A stretch of DNA of 51,720 bases from an uncultured Collinsella sp. (GTDB lineage Bacteria; Actinomycetota; Coriobacteriia; Coriobacteriales; Coriobacteriaceae): positions 1 to 51,720 of the forward strand of contig CABTWP010000009.1 of NCBI GenBank assembly GCA_902488525.1. Direction: 5' to 3'. A program made the translations under genes and the position numbers. Under the pieces are notes generated by a model. That model made no database searches, had not been told where the DNA came from, and was given only the letters and a program-made list of their open reading frames with translations. This document shows, piece by piece, positions 26,156 through 36,015 of the stretch (positions within the stretch are counted from its first letter, which is position 1; every line of letters starts with the position of its first letter).

Positions 26156-27730
26156 ATGGGAAAGAAGCTCGATAAGAAGGCCAAAGCCGCCGTGGCAAAA
26201 GCCGCCAAGGGCATCAAGGCCGAAAAGGCCGTCAAGAAGTTCCGTAAGCTCGAGGGAAAGCTGTGGACCCGCGAGTACCTGCTCAAGATCGCTGAGTTTG
26301 ACGGCGCAACCATCGCCCCCGCCAACGGTGCCGTGGCCCGCGCCGATGCCATGGGTACGCTTGCCGGCGAGCATCATAAGCTCCTGACCAGCGAGAAGTC
26401 CGTTGAGCTCGTGCGTTCGCTGGCGCACGAGACGGTTGTGGGCGGAAAGATCGACGACCCGCAGCTGCTCGACGAGATCCGCGTGCTCGGCCGCGACCAG
26501 CGCGAGGCCGGCGCCATCCCCACCGAGGAGGCCGAGGCCTGGACCAGGCTCACCTGCGAGGCCGATGCCGTATGGCACAAAGCCAAGGCAGCCAACGACT
26601 GGGCGAGCTTTGAGCCCTATGTCGACAAGATCGTCGGTCAGCTTAAGCATCAAGCTGAGCTCATGGACCCCAAGCGTGACCCGTACGATGTATGGCTCGA
26701 CCAGTACGAGCGTGGCCTTTCCACCGAGAGCTTCGACGCGTTTTGCGATGAGGTCAAGGCCACCGTCGTGCCGCTCGTGCATGCCATCGGTGAGCGCGGC
26801 CAGCAACCCGCAGCCGACTTTTTGCACGCGCATGTGCCCGAGGCTGCCCAGCGTGCCATGAGCTTCGACCTTATGAAGCTCGTCGGCCTGAACCTGAACG
26901 ACACCACGCTTGCCTTTACCGAGCACCCGTTTAGCGAGGGCTTTGCCGTGGGTGACGCGCGCATCGCGACACACATCTACGAGGACGATTGCATCTCCAA
27001 CGTCTACAGCATCATCCACGAAGCGGGACACGCCATGTACGAGCTGGGCGTCAATCCCGCCTATGCGCGCACCTGTCTTGAGGGCGGCACCTCCATGGGC
27101 ATCCACGAGAGCCAGAGCCGCTTTTTCGAGAACACCGTGGGTCGCAGCCGCGCCTTTATGGGACCGCTGCTCGAGGTGCTGCGCCGCCACGCACCCGAGG
27201 TCTACGGCGACGTCGACGAGGACACGCTCTACCACGCCGTGAACATCGCGCAGCCTTCGCTGATCCGCACCGAGGCCGACGAGCTCACCTATCCGCTGCA
27301 CGTTATGGTGCGCTACGAGATCGAGCGCATGCTGTTTGCCGGCGAGGCCACAGCCAAGGATATCCCCGCGCTTTGGAACCGCTTCATGGATGAGTACCTG
27401 GGCATTCCCGTTCCCGACGACACGCACGGCTGCCTACAGGATACGCACTGGAGCGGCGGCTCGTTTGGCTACTTCCCCACCTATGCGCTGGGCAGCGCCT
27501 ACGACGCCATGTTTGTGCCGGCCATGTGCCGCGACGGTGTCGACCTCAACGGCGCCTGTGCGAGCGGCGACCTGACACCCGTCCGCGCCTGGCTGGGCGA
27601 GCACATTTGGCAGTGGGGCCGCGCCAAGGACGCGCCGGAGCTCATCAAGGGCGCGTGCGGCATGGCGTTCGATGCCCGCTACTACTGCAGCTACCTGCAG
27701 GACAAGTTCACCACGCTCTACGAGCTGTAA
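26156..27730 (+). CDS. M32 family carboxypeptidase
   Basis: 524 residues, close to Taq/Pfu carboxypeptidase length. The zinc motif is IIHEAGHAMYE with downstream Glu ligand in GTSMGIHESQSRFFEN; HTxxGYFP-type GSFGYFPTYALGSAYDAM and IRTEADELTYPLHVMVRYEIE are family hallmarks. It removes C-terminal amino acids from peptides in the cytoplasm. The first 30 residues are Lys/Ala-rich. The ATG at 26156 is preceded by AAGGATATGGT; the longer frame upstream has no site. It has its own terminator. Confidence 0.9.
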   Translation: MGKKLDKKAKAAVAKAAKGIKAEKAVKKFRKLEGKLWTREYLLKIAEFDGATIAPANGAVARADAMGTLAGEHHKLLTSEKSVELVRSLAHETVVGGKIDDPQLLDEIRVLGRDQREAGAIPTEEAEAWTRLTCEADAVWHKAKAANDWASFEPYVDKIVGQLKHQAELMDPKRDPYDVWLDQYERGLSTESFDAFCDEVKATVVPLVHAIGERGQQPAADFLHAHVPEAAQRAMSFDLMKLVGLNLNDTTLAFTEHPFSEGFAVGDARIATHIYEDDCISNVYSIIHEAGHAMYELGVNPAYARTCLEGGTSMGIHESQSRFFENTVGRSRAFMGPLLEVLRRHAPEVYGDVDEDTLYHAVNIAQPSLIRTEADELTYPLHVMVRYEIERMLFAGEATAKDIPALWNRFMDEYLGIPVPDDTHGCLQDTHWSGGSFGYFPTYALGSAYDAMFVPAMCRDGVDLNGACASGDLTPVRAWLGEHIWQWGRAKDAPELIKGACGMAFDARYYCSYLQDKFTTLYEL

Positions 27731-27752
27731 GGCATAACCGACACGCCAACGC

Positions 27753-27795
27753 AAAGGGGACGCCGCGGAACCAATCCGCAGCGTCCCCTTTTTTC
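27753..27795 (+). terminator. Terminator after the M32 carboxypeptidase gene
   Basis: AAAGGGGACGC pairs with GCGTCCCCTTT, with an inner GCGGA/TCCGC stem, and TTTTTT follows. It separates the gene from the convergent glmM operon. Confidence 0.9.
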
Positions 27796-27829
27796 ACCTA
27801 GTCGTTTAAGAACGTCCCCAATGACTACC

Positions 27830-29161
27830 TTACAGAGCTTCCAGCGCGGCGGCGATGCGCTTCATGGCGGCGTCGGCGGCGGCTTGGTCGGGGGCTTCGG
27901 CCAAAACGCGAATCACCGACTCGGTTCCGCTCTTGCGCACGAGCACGCGGCCCTCGCCTGCCAGCGCAGCCTCGGCCTCGGCGATGGCGTTCTGCACGCT
28001 CATGTTCTCGAGCGCGGCGTCCTTGTCCGCCACGTGCACGGCCACCTGCGCCTGCGGCAGCAGCTTGCACGGAGCCGTGAGCTGCGAGAGCGTCTCGCGC
28101 TCGGCACGAATCACTTCCATCACGCGCAGCGAGGTCATAATGCCGTCGCCCGTGCGCTCGATATCGCCAAAGATCGTATGGCCCGTCTGCTCACCGCCCA
28201 GGCTGTAGCCGCCCTCGCGCATCTTGGCATACACGTGACGGTCGCCCACGCCGCTGGTCACGGCGCTCAGACCGGCAAGCTCCAGCGACTTGACAAGGCC
28301 AAAGTTGCTGGCGATCGTCGGCACCACGGTACCGCCCGAGAGGCGCCCGTGCTTGTTCAGATACACGCCGCACACGTACAGGATCTGGTCGCCGTCTACC
28401 ACGCGACCGCGCTCATCCACGGGCAGGCAGCGGTCGGCATCGCCATCGTAGGCAAAACCCACGTCCAGGCCCTGCTCCACCACATGGCGCTGCAGGCGCT
28501 CCATATGCGTGGAGCCGCAGTCGACGTTGATGTTAAAGCCATCGGGCGCGGCATTGATCACGCGCACGTCGGCACCGAGCGCGTCAAACACCGGCTTGGC
28601 CACCGAGGAAGCCGAGCCGTTGGCGCAGTCGATACCGATCTTGACGCCCTGCAGCGAAAAGTTCGCACTTGCAATGAGCGAAGCAATGTAGCGGTTGCGA
28701 CCCTGCATGTAGTCCACCGTGGCGCCGATGTGGTTGCCCGTGGCCAGCGGCACCTCGCTCTTGCCATCGATGTAGTCCTCGATGAGCTCCAGCACGTCCT
28801 CGTCCATCTTAAAGCCGTCGCTGTTGACGAGCTTAATGCCGTTATCGCAAAACGGGTTGTGGCTCGCGCTGATCATGATGCCGCAATCGAAGCAGCCTTC
28901 CACAGTCTGATGCGCTACGCCTGGCGTGGGGATCACGTGCAGCATATAGGCGTCCGCACCGCTCGCGACCAGGCCGCTCACCAGCGCCGCCTCAAACATA
29001 TAACTCGAGCGACGTGTGTCCTTGCCCACGATGACGCGCGCCTTAGCACTGCGGTTGGCGCCGTAATACCAGCCCACAAAACGGCCAATCTTATAAGCGT
29101 GCTCTACCGTCAGCCCAACGTTGGCCTCACCGCGAAAGCCGTCGGTGCCAAAGTACTTCAT
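27830..29161 (-). CDS. glmM: Phosphoglucosamine mutase
   Basis: 443 residues. It converts glucosamine-6-phosphate to glucosamine-1-phosphate for wall precursors. N-terminal YFGTDGFRGEAN, active-site loop GIMISASHNPF with the phospho-Ser, metal loop DGDADRC (VGFAYDGDADRCLPVD), sugar loop GGEQTGH, and phosphate loop VRKSGTESVIRV are all intact. It is probably co-transcribed with the DUF4012 gene 12 bases upstream. Confidence 0.95.
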   Translation of the reverse strand: MKYFGTDGFRGEANVGLTVEHAYKIGRFVGWYYGANRSAKARVIVGKDTRRSSYMFEAALVSGLVASGADAYMLHVIPTPGVAHQTVEGCFDCGIMISASHNPFCDNGIKLVNSDGFKMDEDVLELIEDYIDGKSEVPLATGNHIGATVDYMQGRNRYIASLIASANFSLQGVKIGIDCANGSASSVAKPVFDALGADVRVINAAPDGFNINVDCGSTHMERLQRHVVEQGLDVGFAYDGDADRCLPVDERGRVVDGDQILYVCGVYLNKHGRLSGGTVVPTIASNFGLVKSLELAGLSAVTSGVGDRHVYAKMREGGYSLGGEQTGHTIFGDIERTGDGIMTSLRVMEVIRAERETLSQLTAPCKLLPQAQVAVHVADKDAALENMSVQNAIAEAEAALAGEGRVLVRKSGTESVIRVLAEAPDQAAADAAMKRIAAALEAL

Positions 29162-29173
29162 ATCTTACTTATC

Positions 29174-31495
29174 CTATTCGAACGTTTGAGCGGTTGGCGT
29201 GGTACGAACCTTAAGCTCTTTGTGCCCAGAGTCCTTCGAAGTCGTGACCGTGTACTCGACCTTTATGTCTTGTCCAAGAAGCATGTGGACACCGCCCCAT
29301 GCAACCTTCAAGCCATCGTGCGTCGCTTCGTTCATCTCGATAGAACCGGAGCCCGAAGTCTTAATGTCCGAAATGCTGCCTCCCGCAGGAGCATAGAGAT
29401 AAAGCCTCAGCACCTCATCATCAATATCCTGGCTAATGCCGTTATGGCCCTGGAAATAACCAGGCATCTCGGCCTTCTCCTGGGGGGTCATCGTGTTCTT
29501 GAGCGAGGTGGTCACTCGATACGTCGTCGAGCCATCGGCATTTTCAACCGAAGAATCGATGGTGACTCGCTTATCGAGGAACCAATCCATCTTTGAATAG
29601 CTGTAGTTGTTCACATAGACGCCCAAGATCGGAGCCTCCGACGTATCGGTTTGGAGGGCGCCCGATATTCCAAGAGCCTTCGCGGCCTTTTCCTCGTCAT
29701 CGTTTCTCGAATACATGAGGATGCGACCCTCGGAAGCGCCCTTTTCGATGGCGGCAGCAATCTTAGTAATATCGCTGGAGCCCAGTTCGTCCACGATCTT
29801 GTTAAAAGCTGATCCGGCAACCGCCGCAAAAATGGCGTCCTGTTCCTCTACCGGGTAATTCCAATAAATATCGTGCAGCAGCACCTTCGCAGCGTTGCTT
29901 CCATCAACGACGGTGCCGTCAGGAAGCTGTGTGCCGCCTACAACGCCGAGCATATACTGCAAAAATACCGGATCGACTGCAAATACGCCGTCGATGTCAT
30001 CTCCGACAATGGCCTTCTGCATATCGCTGGCAAGCTGAGCCGCACGCGGATAATCAGGCGTCATCGTAACGTCGCCCATCGTGTATCCGAGCGTGTTGAA
30101 TCCGGTCAGGCCCCATCCGGTCGTGAATAAGTTTGCCTCTTCATCGGTGATGGGAAGCGGGCTCAAAGGCTCTTTCATCATGTCGACTTTGACAAAATCG
30201 CCCAGTTCGAGCTTACCGTCAGTCACCGACATCACGCCGCGAGAACCGGGGAAACCGCCGCAGGCGCGGATCTCGACATTGCTCATCGCGAGCACAAGAT
30301 AATGACGCGTCTGGCCGTTGGCGCCGAGCATCTGGGGAAGGACGGGGGCGACCTTCTCCGCCGCGTCAACCGCGCCGTTGAGGGTGGCAAAGCCGTCCTT
30401 GGCCTTATCGACCAGCTCGGTCACCTGGGAAATATGAGTATCGCCAATGCCCTGGACCTTCTCGTTGGCGCTCTTGAACACCTTCGAGCTATTGGAAAGC
30501 GAATCGGCGACCGCCTGTAGCGCGGACACGTTAATCATGCCGTCCTGGAACAGCTTGCCGGGCGTAGCCTGCGAGAGGTTGTCGGCCATGGGAACCAGCG
30601 CATTGCTCGAGACATCGGACAGGGCGTCAATCATGGTGCGGGCCGCATTGATATCGCTGCCATACACCGGGATAAACGAAGCCGCCGCCCACAGCGGGCT
30701 CGAGGTCTTCGCCTTCATGCTGTTACAGAGCTCATCGATCTTCTTCGCGTCGTCAGGCAGCGTCGAAAAATCGCCCGACGTGACCTTGTCCTTAAGGCCA
30801 CCGACGATCTCGACAGCCTCCTTCGCTTCGCTCTTTACGGTCTTTGCCGAGTTAAGCAGCATAAAGCCGCTTGCGCCAAGCGCAACGAGAAGCACCGCGA
30901 CTACAGCGGCAATAATGGCGCCGGTGTGACGCTTTTTGCGCTCGCCCTTGCGATGGCGATGACGGACCAGACCGTCAGAGGTCGAACTCGACGAAGCGTC
31001 GCTACCGTAGTTCAAGCCAAAATCGTAATAATCTTCCTTGGAACCCGAGCCCGCAAACTCGGCACCGCTATCATCCAGGCGGGCGAACGTACCAGTCTCG
31101 GAGGCGCCGGTGTAAATCGTGCCGAGGTTACCCGTAAGCCCCGCGCCACCGGCAGAGGGAGTATTGTTGTCGGCCTTGCCGGCATTAACGTTGCCGGCGC
31201 CATTCGCGGCGTTGGCAGCACCCGCGTTGTTCGCGGGTACCGAAGGAGCGCCGCTCGGCTGCGACGTGGAGGTTGCACCGTCCGCAAAGACATTCCCTCT
31301 TGCACGGCCGGTCTTTTTTGCCTTTTGAGACTGCTCGTACAGAGCGGTAAACATCGCCGTCTCGCCCGGGGACACGCGCTTACCGGAACCGCCCTGTCCA
31401 GCGCCGCCCGGCGTGCCGGCCTTACCAGCCCCGTTCGGACGCGGCGGAACTGCAGGGCGGCCGCTATCGCTGCCCTTAAAGTGATTACCAGCCAT
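29174..31495 (-). CDS. DUF4012 family membrane protein
   Basis: 773 residues. A cytoplasmic N-terminal region (about 1-205) rich in Gly, Ala, Pro and Asn is low-complexity and probably disordered, with a basic cluster before one membrane helix (about 215-235). The outside part starts with a helical bundle (about 240-400) and continues into a DUF4012 domain marked by YLVLAMSNVEIRACGGFPGSRG and GWGLTGFNTLGYT. DUF4012 proteins are linked to wall or capsule polymers in Gram-positives, and the company of glmM agrees; the activity is unknown. ATG at 31495 is the start of MAGNHFKG, with GAGGA upstream. Confidence 0.8.
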   Translation of the reverse strand: MAGNHFKGSDSGRPAVPPRPNGAGKAGTPGGAGQGGSGKRVSPGETAMFTALYEQSQKAKKTGRARGNVFADGATSTSQPSGAPSVPANNAGAANAANGAGNVNAGKADNNTPSAGGAGLTGNLGTIYTGASETGTFARLDDSGAEFAGSGSKEDYYDFGLNYGSDASSSSTSDGLVRHRHRKGERKKRHTGAIIAAVVAVLLVALGASGFMLLNSAKTVKSEAKEAVEIVGGLKDKVTSGDFSTLPDDAKKIDELCNSMKAKTSSPLWAAASFIPVYGSDINAARTMIDALSDVSSNALVPMADNLSQATPGKLFQDGMINVSALQAVADSLSNSSKVFKSANEKVQGIGDTHISQVTELVDKAKDGFATLNGAVDAAEKVAPVLPQMLGANGQTRHYLVLAMSNVEIRACGGFPGSRGVMSVTDGKLELGDFVKVDMMKEPLSPLPITDEEANLFTTGWGLTGFNTLGYTMGDVTMTPDYPRAAQLASDMQKAIVGDDIDGVFAVDPVFLQYMLGVVGGTQLPDGTVVDGSNAAKVLLHDIYWNYPVEEQDAIFAAVAGSAFNKIVDELGSSDITKIAAAIEKGASEGRILMYSRNDDEEKAAKALGISGALQTDTSEAPILGVYVNNYSYSKMDWFLDKRVTIDSSVENADGSTTYRVTTSLKNTMTPQEKAEMPGYFQGHNGISQDIDDEVLRLYLYAPAGGSISDIKTSGSGSIEMNEATHDGLKVAWGGVHMLLGQDIKVEYTVTTSKDSGHKELKVRTTPTAQTFE

Positions 31496-31644
31496 AAAGA
31501 AATCCTCGCAATTGAGTCGCAATGAAAAAGTCCATAACGTTACTAGTTTATGGCATTTTGAGCATCGACAGCTAAACTCCAGACACGGACATCAATTGGC
31601 GGAAATGCGGCACAACACCTTTTCTGTCTTGGCGGCGGCGCCAG

Positions 31645-32667
31645 CTACACCGTGAGGAACATCATCACGATGATCATGACAAAGCCGATAAGGTCGGTCG
31701 GCAAAAACACCGTCCCCAGCATAACGGCGCTGGTGATGGTCGCCGAGACGGGCTCCACAGTTCCGATGAGGCTCGCGCGCACCGAGCCGATGTCCTTAAC
31801 GCCCTGCATATAAAGCATGTACGCAAAAAACGAGCCGATAACCACGAACACCGCGAGCGCCTCGATGCCGGCAGCGTCGAGCGCCGGCATATGCGCCCAG
31901 GGCTGCACGAAGACGCACGAGACCACGCCCGCCGTGAGCATTGCCGAGCCCGTGACGATGGGGCTGCCGTATTCGGGCAGGATCTTGGCGGGAATCACCG
32001 CCATACACGCGGCGCTGACCGCACACATAAGACCTGCTGCCAGGCCAAGCGGCGAGATATTCAGGCTGGTGGGGTCGCCGCCGGTGGCGATTAAAAAGGT
32101 TCCACCCAGAGCCAGGCCAATGCCGATGACTTCGCGAGTACGCGGCATACGGCGATCGGTCACGCAGGCGTAGCCCATGATGATAACGAGCTGCAGGCAC
32201 TGGAGCACCGTCGCGGTTCCGGCGTTCGTCAGGCGCACGGCCGAAAGATAGCAAAACTGGTTGAACAGCAGGCCAAAGGCGGTAAAGAGCAGCAGCTGCT
32301 TGCGATCGGCGGGTGTGGTCCAGAGCTTAATCAGGCGCTCGCGGTCGCGCGTAACAACCACGGCCATAAAGAGTAGACCGGCGAGAATCTGCCGTATGCT
32401 CATAAGCCACAACGTATCGACATGGTAGGTATCGAACAAAAAACTCGCGCTGGTGCCCGAGAAGCCCCAAAACGAACCGCCCACCAGCGTAGCCAAGACG
32501 CCCGTGATCATCTTGCGCGTCGAAGCGCTGTTCAGGCGGTCGCGCCATGCGCGACGGGTGTTGCGGCTGAGCTCGTCGGTGCCCTCGGGCACATCAATGT
32601 TCGATATATCGGTCATCGGCACCGAAGCCCCTGCGCCTTCGACCTGCTCGACACACTCTTTGCTCAT
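31645..32667 (-). CDS. EamA/DMT family transporter
   Basis: 340 residues with ten predicted membrane segments arranged as two EamA repeats (about 60-185 and 205-338), preceded by a 50-residue soluble tail rich in Asp, Glu and Arg. Family-like motifs include SFWGFSGTSASFLF, LLFNQFCYLSAVRLTNAGTATVLQCL and the C-terminal repeat SVRASLIGTVEPVSATITSAVMLG. It is a drug/metabolite exporter of unknown substrate. ATG follows GGGGGAGTGGA. Confidence 0.88.
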   Translation of the reverse strand: MSKECVEQVEGAGASVPMTDISNIDVPEGTDELSRNTRRAWRDRLNSASTRKMITGVLATLVGGSFWGFSGTSASFLFDTYHVDTLWLMSIRQILAGLLFMAVVVTRDRERLIKLWTTPADRKQLLLFTAFGLLFNQFCYLSAVRLTNAGTATVLQCLQLVIIMGYACVTDRRMPRTREVIGIGLALGGTFLIATGGDPTSLNISPLGLAAGLMCAVSAACMAVIPAKILPEYGSPIVTGSAMLTAGVVSCVFVQPWAHMPALDAAGIEALAVFVVIGSFFAYMLYMQGVKDIGSVRASLIGTVEPVSATITSAVMLGTVFLPTDLIGFVMIIVMMFLTV

Positions 32668-32898
32668 TCCACTCCCCCGAAACAGCCTGGAAACAATTCG
32701 GCTTACCTTACCACGGCGAAGTCACCAGCTGGAGGCTTGTCCGCTTATCGGTAGGACAATTCCGCAGGCGTCTTTCCATAGCTCGATACCGCAATGGCCT
32801 TGCATTATGCGACAGCCAAATCGCGGCAGCAGGCTCTTTTGAAATGGATGCGACAAAGCCCCCGAATTCCACAATGTAAGCGATTTTTAAAAATGTTC

Positions 32899-32927
32899 TT
32901 GCCACCGAGTTCAGGCTCCGTTATATT
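32899..32927 (+). promoter_or_regulatory. Promoter of tRNA-Val
   Basis: -35 TTGCCA and -10 TATATT are 17 bases apart, 30 bases upstream of the tRNA. Confidence 0.7.
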
Positions 32928-32956
32928 ATCCCTTGCGCGCTTGCGCACCCTTGATC

Positions 32957-33031
32957 GGGCGTTTAGCTCAGGGGGAGAGCGCTTCCCTGACACGGAAGAG
33001 GTCAGAAGTTCAAATCTTCTAACGCCCACCA
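32957..33031 (+). tRNA. tRNA-Val (GAC)
   Basis: Full cloverleaf with acceptor stem GGGCGTT/AACGCCC (perfect), anticodon loop CTGACAC on CTTCC/GGAAG (anticodon GAC, valine), T-loop TTCAAAT and an encoded CCA end. Confidence 0.97.
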
Positions 33032-33039
33032 AATGTTCG

Positions 33040-33076
33040 CAGCTCAGAGGCTATGTCCTCTGGGCTGTTTTGTTTT
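33040..33076 (+). terminator. Terminator after tRNA-Val
   Basis: CAGCTCAGAGG pairs with CCTCTGGGCTG (one wobble), followed by TTTTGTTTTG. Confidence 0.75.
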
Positions 33077-33370
33077 GCTACCAAGCACGCCGTCAAATAT
33101 GCCACCAAATATTGATCCAAGGTCCCCGTAGAGGTGCCGGCAGATTGCATACGTCCTGGCCGACCGTGACCGCAACATGTTGGTCAAGCATAATCTTTTG
33201 GATTCTTTTGGCGTGAGCGGCTTGGTTTTGGTAGGATTTGTCAGCGGCTTGGCTAAGGGGGTTTTATAACTGCCATGCAGGTAGCCGTGTTGGTAACGTT
33301 TTACCGACTTCCCAAGAACCCCTCATTTTTAATGCGTCTGCAAAATGACTAATTGCTTTGACCTGCTGAA
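33077..33370. other. Intergenic region between tRNA-Val and the nrdD promoter
   Basis: No gene is supported here. A 9-base copy of the tRNA 3' end (CCACCAAAT, 33102-33110) is present but nothing else suggests integration. Confidence 0.4.
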
Positions 33371-33386
33371 ACACTATATGTTGTGT
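33371..33386. promoter_or_regulatory. NrdR-like box of nrdD
   Basis: ACACTATATGTTGTGT matches the NrdR consensus ACACwAtATaTwGTGT closely and abuts the -35 of the nrdD promoter. A second, poor copy (ACAGGATATAGATGCC, 33405-33420) overlaps the -10. NrdR represses ribonucleotide reductase genes when dATP is high. Confidence 0.65.
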
Positions 33387-33416
33387 TTGACCTAAAAAAA
33401 GAATACAGGATATAGA
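33387..33416 (+). promoter_or_regulatory. Promoter of nrdD
   Basis: -35 TTGACC (33387-33392) and -10 TATAGA (33411-33416) are 18 bases apart. The leader would be about 220 bases, with a GCGGACA/TGTCCGC pair (33441-33447, 33515-33521). Confidence 0.5.
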
Positions 33417-33642
33417 TGCCTCTTTGTCGTATGATAGATGGCGGACAGAGAACGAGAACCTTATTCGCCCCATTTGGATAGATCTTTGAGCCCCTTGATT
33501 GGCTGCGAGGATTGTCCGCATGAGGGACTATGGTTATCGAGAACACAGATTGCGCGACGGCGCCGCAAGACAGGGGCACGCCCTGCCGGGCATCGTTTGG
33601 CTCTGAAGCGCAATGAGACTACGACGCGAAAGAGGCAAGAGG

Positions 33643-35865
33643 ATGAAGATCATCAAGCGCAGCGGCACCGAGGTTGTCTTTGACATCGATAAGATCGTCA
33701 ATGCCATCCGTGCCGCAAACTTGGAGGTCGAGGAGAGCTCTCGTCTTACCGACCGCCAGGTGGTTTACGCGGCACAAAACGTCGCCGAGGCATGCGAGAA
33801 CGCGGGCCACACTGTTTCGGTCGAGGAGATTCAGGATTTGGTCGAGGACGAGATCATGCGTCTCGACTGCTACGAGGTTGCCCGCCACTACATCATCTAT
33901 CGCTATGTTCAGAGCCTGAAGCGCCAGAAGAACACGACCGATGACAAGATCCTGTCGCTCATCGAGTGCAATAACGAAGAGGTCAAGCAGGAGAACTCCA
34001 ACAAGAACCCGACTGTCAACTCCGTTCAGCGCGATTATATGGCCGGCGAGATTTCCAAGGACCTGACCCAGCGCGTGCTGCTGCCCCAGGAGATTGTGGA
34101 TGCCCATAATGAGGGCCTGATCCATTTCCACGATTCGGATTACTTTGCCCAGCACATGCACAACTGCGATCTGGTGAACCTGGAGGACATGCTCCAGAAC
34201 GGCACGGTTATCTCGGGCACGCTGATCGAGAAGCCGCACAGCTTCTCGACCGCCTGCAACATCGCGACGCAGATCATCGCCCAGGTTGCTTCCTCCCAGT
34301 ACGGCGGCCAGTCTATTTCGCTGACCCATCTCGCCCCGTTCGTTGAAGTGAGCCGTCAAAAGATTCGCGGCGAGGTCGCTCGCGAGCTTGAGGAGCTCGG
34401 CGTTTCCGCATCTCCCGAAAAGGTCCGCGAGGTTGTTGAGGACCGTCTGCGTGACGAGATCCGTCGCGGCGTTCAGACGATTCAGTATCAGGTCGTGACC
34501 CTTATGACTACCAACGGCCAGGCGCCGTTCGTGACGGTCTTTATGTATCTCAATGAGGCCCGTACGCCCCAGGAGAAGCATGACCTTGCCATGATCGTGG
34601 AGGAGACGCTCCGTCAGCGCTATGAGGGCGTTAAGAACGAGGCCGGCGTGTGGATCACCCCGGCGTTCCCCAAGCTTATCTATGTGCTCGAGGACGATAA
34701 CGTTTACGAGGATTCCCCGTACTTCTACCTGACTCAGCTGGCTGCGAAGTGCACCGCCAAGCGCATGGTGCCCGACTACATCTCCGAGAAGAAGATGCGC
34801 GAGCTGAAGCTGTCGAAGGGCGAGACCGCCGGCAATGGCGATTGCTACACCTGCATGGGTTGCCGTAGTTTCCTGACGCCCGACCGTTCGGGCAACGGCT
34901 TTAACAATGTCGCCAACGCGCTGAACTATGACCCGACCAAGCCTAAGTACTATGGCCGCTTTAACCAGGGCGTTGTGACCATTAACCTGCCTGATGTCGC
35001 GCTGAGCTCGCACCAGGACATGGACAAGTTCTGGAAGATCTTCGACGAGCGCCTTGAGCTGTGCCACCGCGCCTTGCTGTGCCGTCATGAGCGTCTGATG
35101 GGTACGCTTTCTGACGCCGCACCGATTCTTTGGCAGTACGGTGCCCTCGCCCGTCTGAAGAAGGGCGAGACGATCGACAAGCTGCTCGTGGGCGGTTACT
35201 CCACCATTAGTCTGGGTTATGCCGGCCTGTATGAGTGCGTCAAGTACATGACGGGCCACAGTCACACCGAGAAGGAAGGCACGCCCTTTGCCATGGCCGT
35301 CATGCAGCGCATGAACGACAAGTGCGCCGAGTGGAAGGCTGCGAGCGACATCGATTTCTCGCTGTACGGCACGCCGTTGGAGTCGACGACCTACAAGTTC
35401 GCCAAGTGCCTGCAGCGTCGTTTTGGCATCATTCCGGGCGTGACGGACAAGGGCTACATCACCAACAGCTACCACGTCCACGTGTCCGAGGAGATCGACG
35501 CATTCGATAAGCTTAAGTTTGAGGGCATGTTCCAGCAGCTTTCGCCGGGCGGTGCCATCTCCTACGTCGAGGTTCCCAACATGCAGGACAACCTCAAGGC
35601 TGTCATTCGCGTGATGCAGTACATCTACGACAACATCATGTACGCCGAGCTCAACACCAAGAGCGACTACTGCCAGGTGTGCGGCTACGACGGTGAGATC
35701 AAGATTGTCGAGGATGACGGCAAGCTGGTGTGGGAGTGCCCCAACTGCGGCAACCGCGATCAGGAGAAGATGAACGTCGCCCGTCGTACGTGCGGCTACA
35801 TCGGTACTCAATTCTGGAACCAGGGCCGAACCGAGGAGATCCGCGACCGCGTGCTGCATCTCTAA
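33643..35865 (+). CDS. nrdD: Anaerobic (class III) ribonucleoside-triphosphate reductase
   Basis: 740 residues. It reduces ribonucleotides to deoxyribonucleotides using a glycyl radical. An ATP-cone (about 1-95, KRSGTEVVFDIDKIVNAI) gives allosteric control. The catalytic barrel follows, with CYTCMGCRSF, FNNVANALNYD and GTPLESTTYKFAKCL. The C-terminus has two CxxC pairs for zinc (YCQVCGYDG, WECPNCGNRD) and the radical site RTCGYIG (Gly718). ATG at 33643 begins MKIIKRSG, after GAGGCAAGAGG. The activase nrdG is the next gene. Confidence 0.96.
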   Translation: MKIIKRSGTEVVFDIDKIVNAIRAANLEVEESSRLTDRQVVYAAQNVAEACENAGHTVSVEEIQDLVEDEIMRLDCYEVARHYIIYRYVQSLKRQKNTTDDKILSLIECNNEEVKQENSNKNPTVNSVQRDYMAGEISKDLTQRVLLPQEIVDAHNEGLIHFHDSDYFAQHMHNCDLVNLEDMLQNGTVISGTLIEKPHSFSTACNIATQIIAQVASSQYGGQSISLTHLAPFVEVSRQKIRGEVARELEELGVSASPEKVREVVEDRLRDEIRRGVQTIQYQVVTLMTTNGQAPFVTVFMYLNEARTPQEKHDLAMIVEETLRQRYEGVKNEAGVWITPAFPKLIYVLEDDNVYEDSPYFYLTQLAAKCTAKRMVPDYISEKKMRELKLSKGETAGNGDCYTCMGCRSFLTPDRSGNGFNNVANALNYDPTKPKYYGRFNQGVVTINLPDVALSSHQDMDKFWKIFDERLELCHRALLCRHERLMGTLSDAAPILWQYGALARLKKGETIDKLLVGGYSTISLGYAGLYECVKYMTGHSHTEKEGTPFAMAVMQRMNDKCAEWKAASDIDFSLYGTPLESTTYKFAKCLQRRFGIIPGVTDKGYITNSYHVHVSEEIDAFDKLKFEGMFQQLSPGGAISYVEVPNMQDNLKAVIRVMQYIYDNIMYAELNTKSDYCQVCGYDGEIKIVEDDGKLVWECPNCGNRDQEKMNVARRTCGYIGTQFWNQGRTEEIRDRVLHL

Positions 35866-35876
35866 TACCGCTCCGG

Positions 35877-36015
35877 GGCTGAGCCGGGAGGGCCGCTTGG
35901 GCATTTGCTCGCTATTTCGGACAGTCCTGCGCAAGACGAAGGCCACATTAAGTGGCCTTCTTTGCGTGCGGAACTTATATCGAGCAAAAGCCCAAGCGGC
36001 CCTCTCGGCTCAGCC
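35877..36015. repeat. Large inverted repeat after nrdD
   Basis: 35-base arms (35877-35911 and 35981-36015) pair with two mismatches. A second hairpin is nested in the centre: GAAGGCCAC-ATTAA-GTGGCCTTC (35938-35960), itself flanked by GCGCAA/TTTGCG. The inner hairpin followed by TTT may act as a weak terminator of nrdD. Confidence 0.75.

Noticed and set aside
33026..33110. Copy of the tRNA-Val 3' end (CCACCAAAT) as a possible integration site
   Set aside because: Only 9 bases long, with no integrase, phage or plasmid genes nearby.
33264..33521. Short reading frames between tRNA-Val and nrdD
   Set aside because: No ribosome site and they run through the NrdR box and promoter.
33619..35946. 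Long reading frame opposite nrdD
   Set aside because: Low-complexity Leu/Val/His translation, no ribosome site, opposite a well-defined nrdD.
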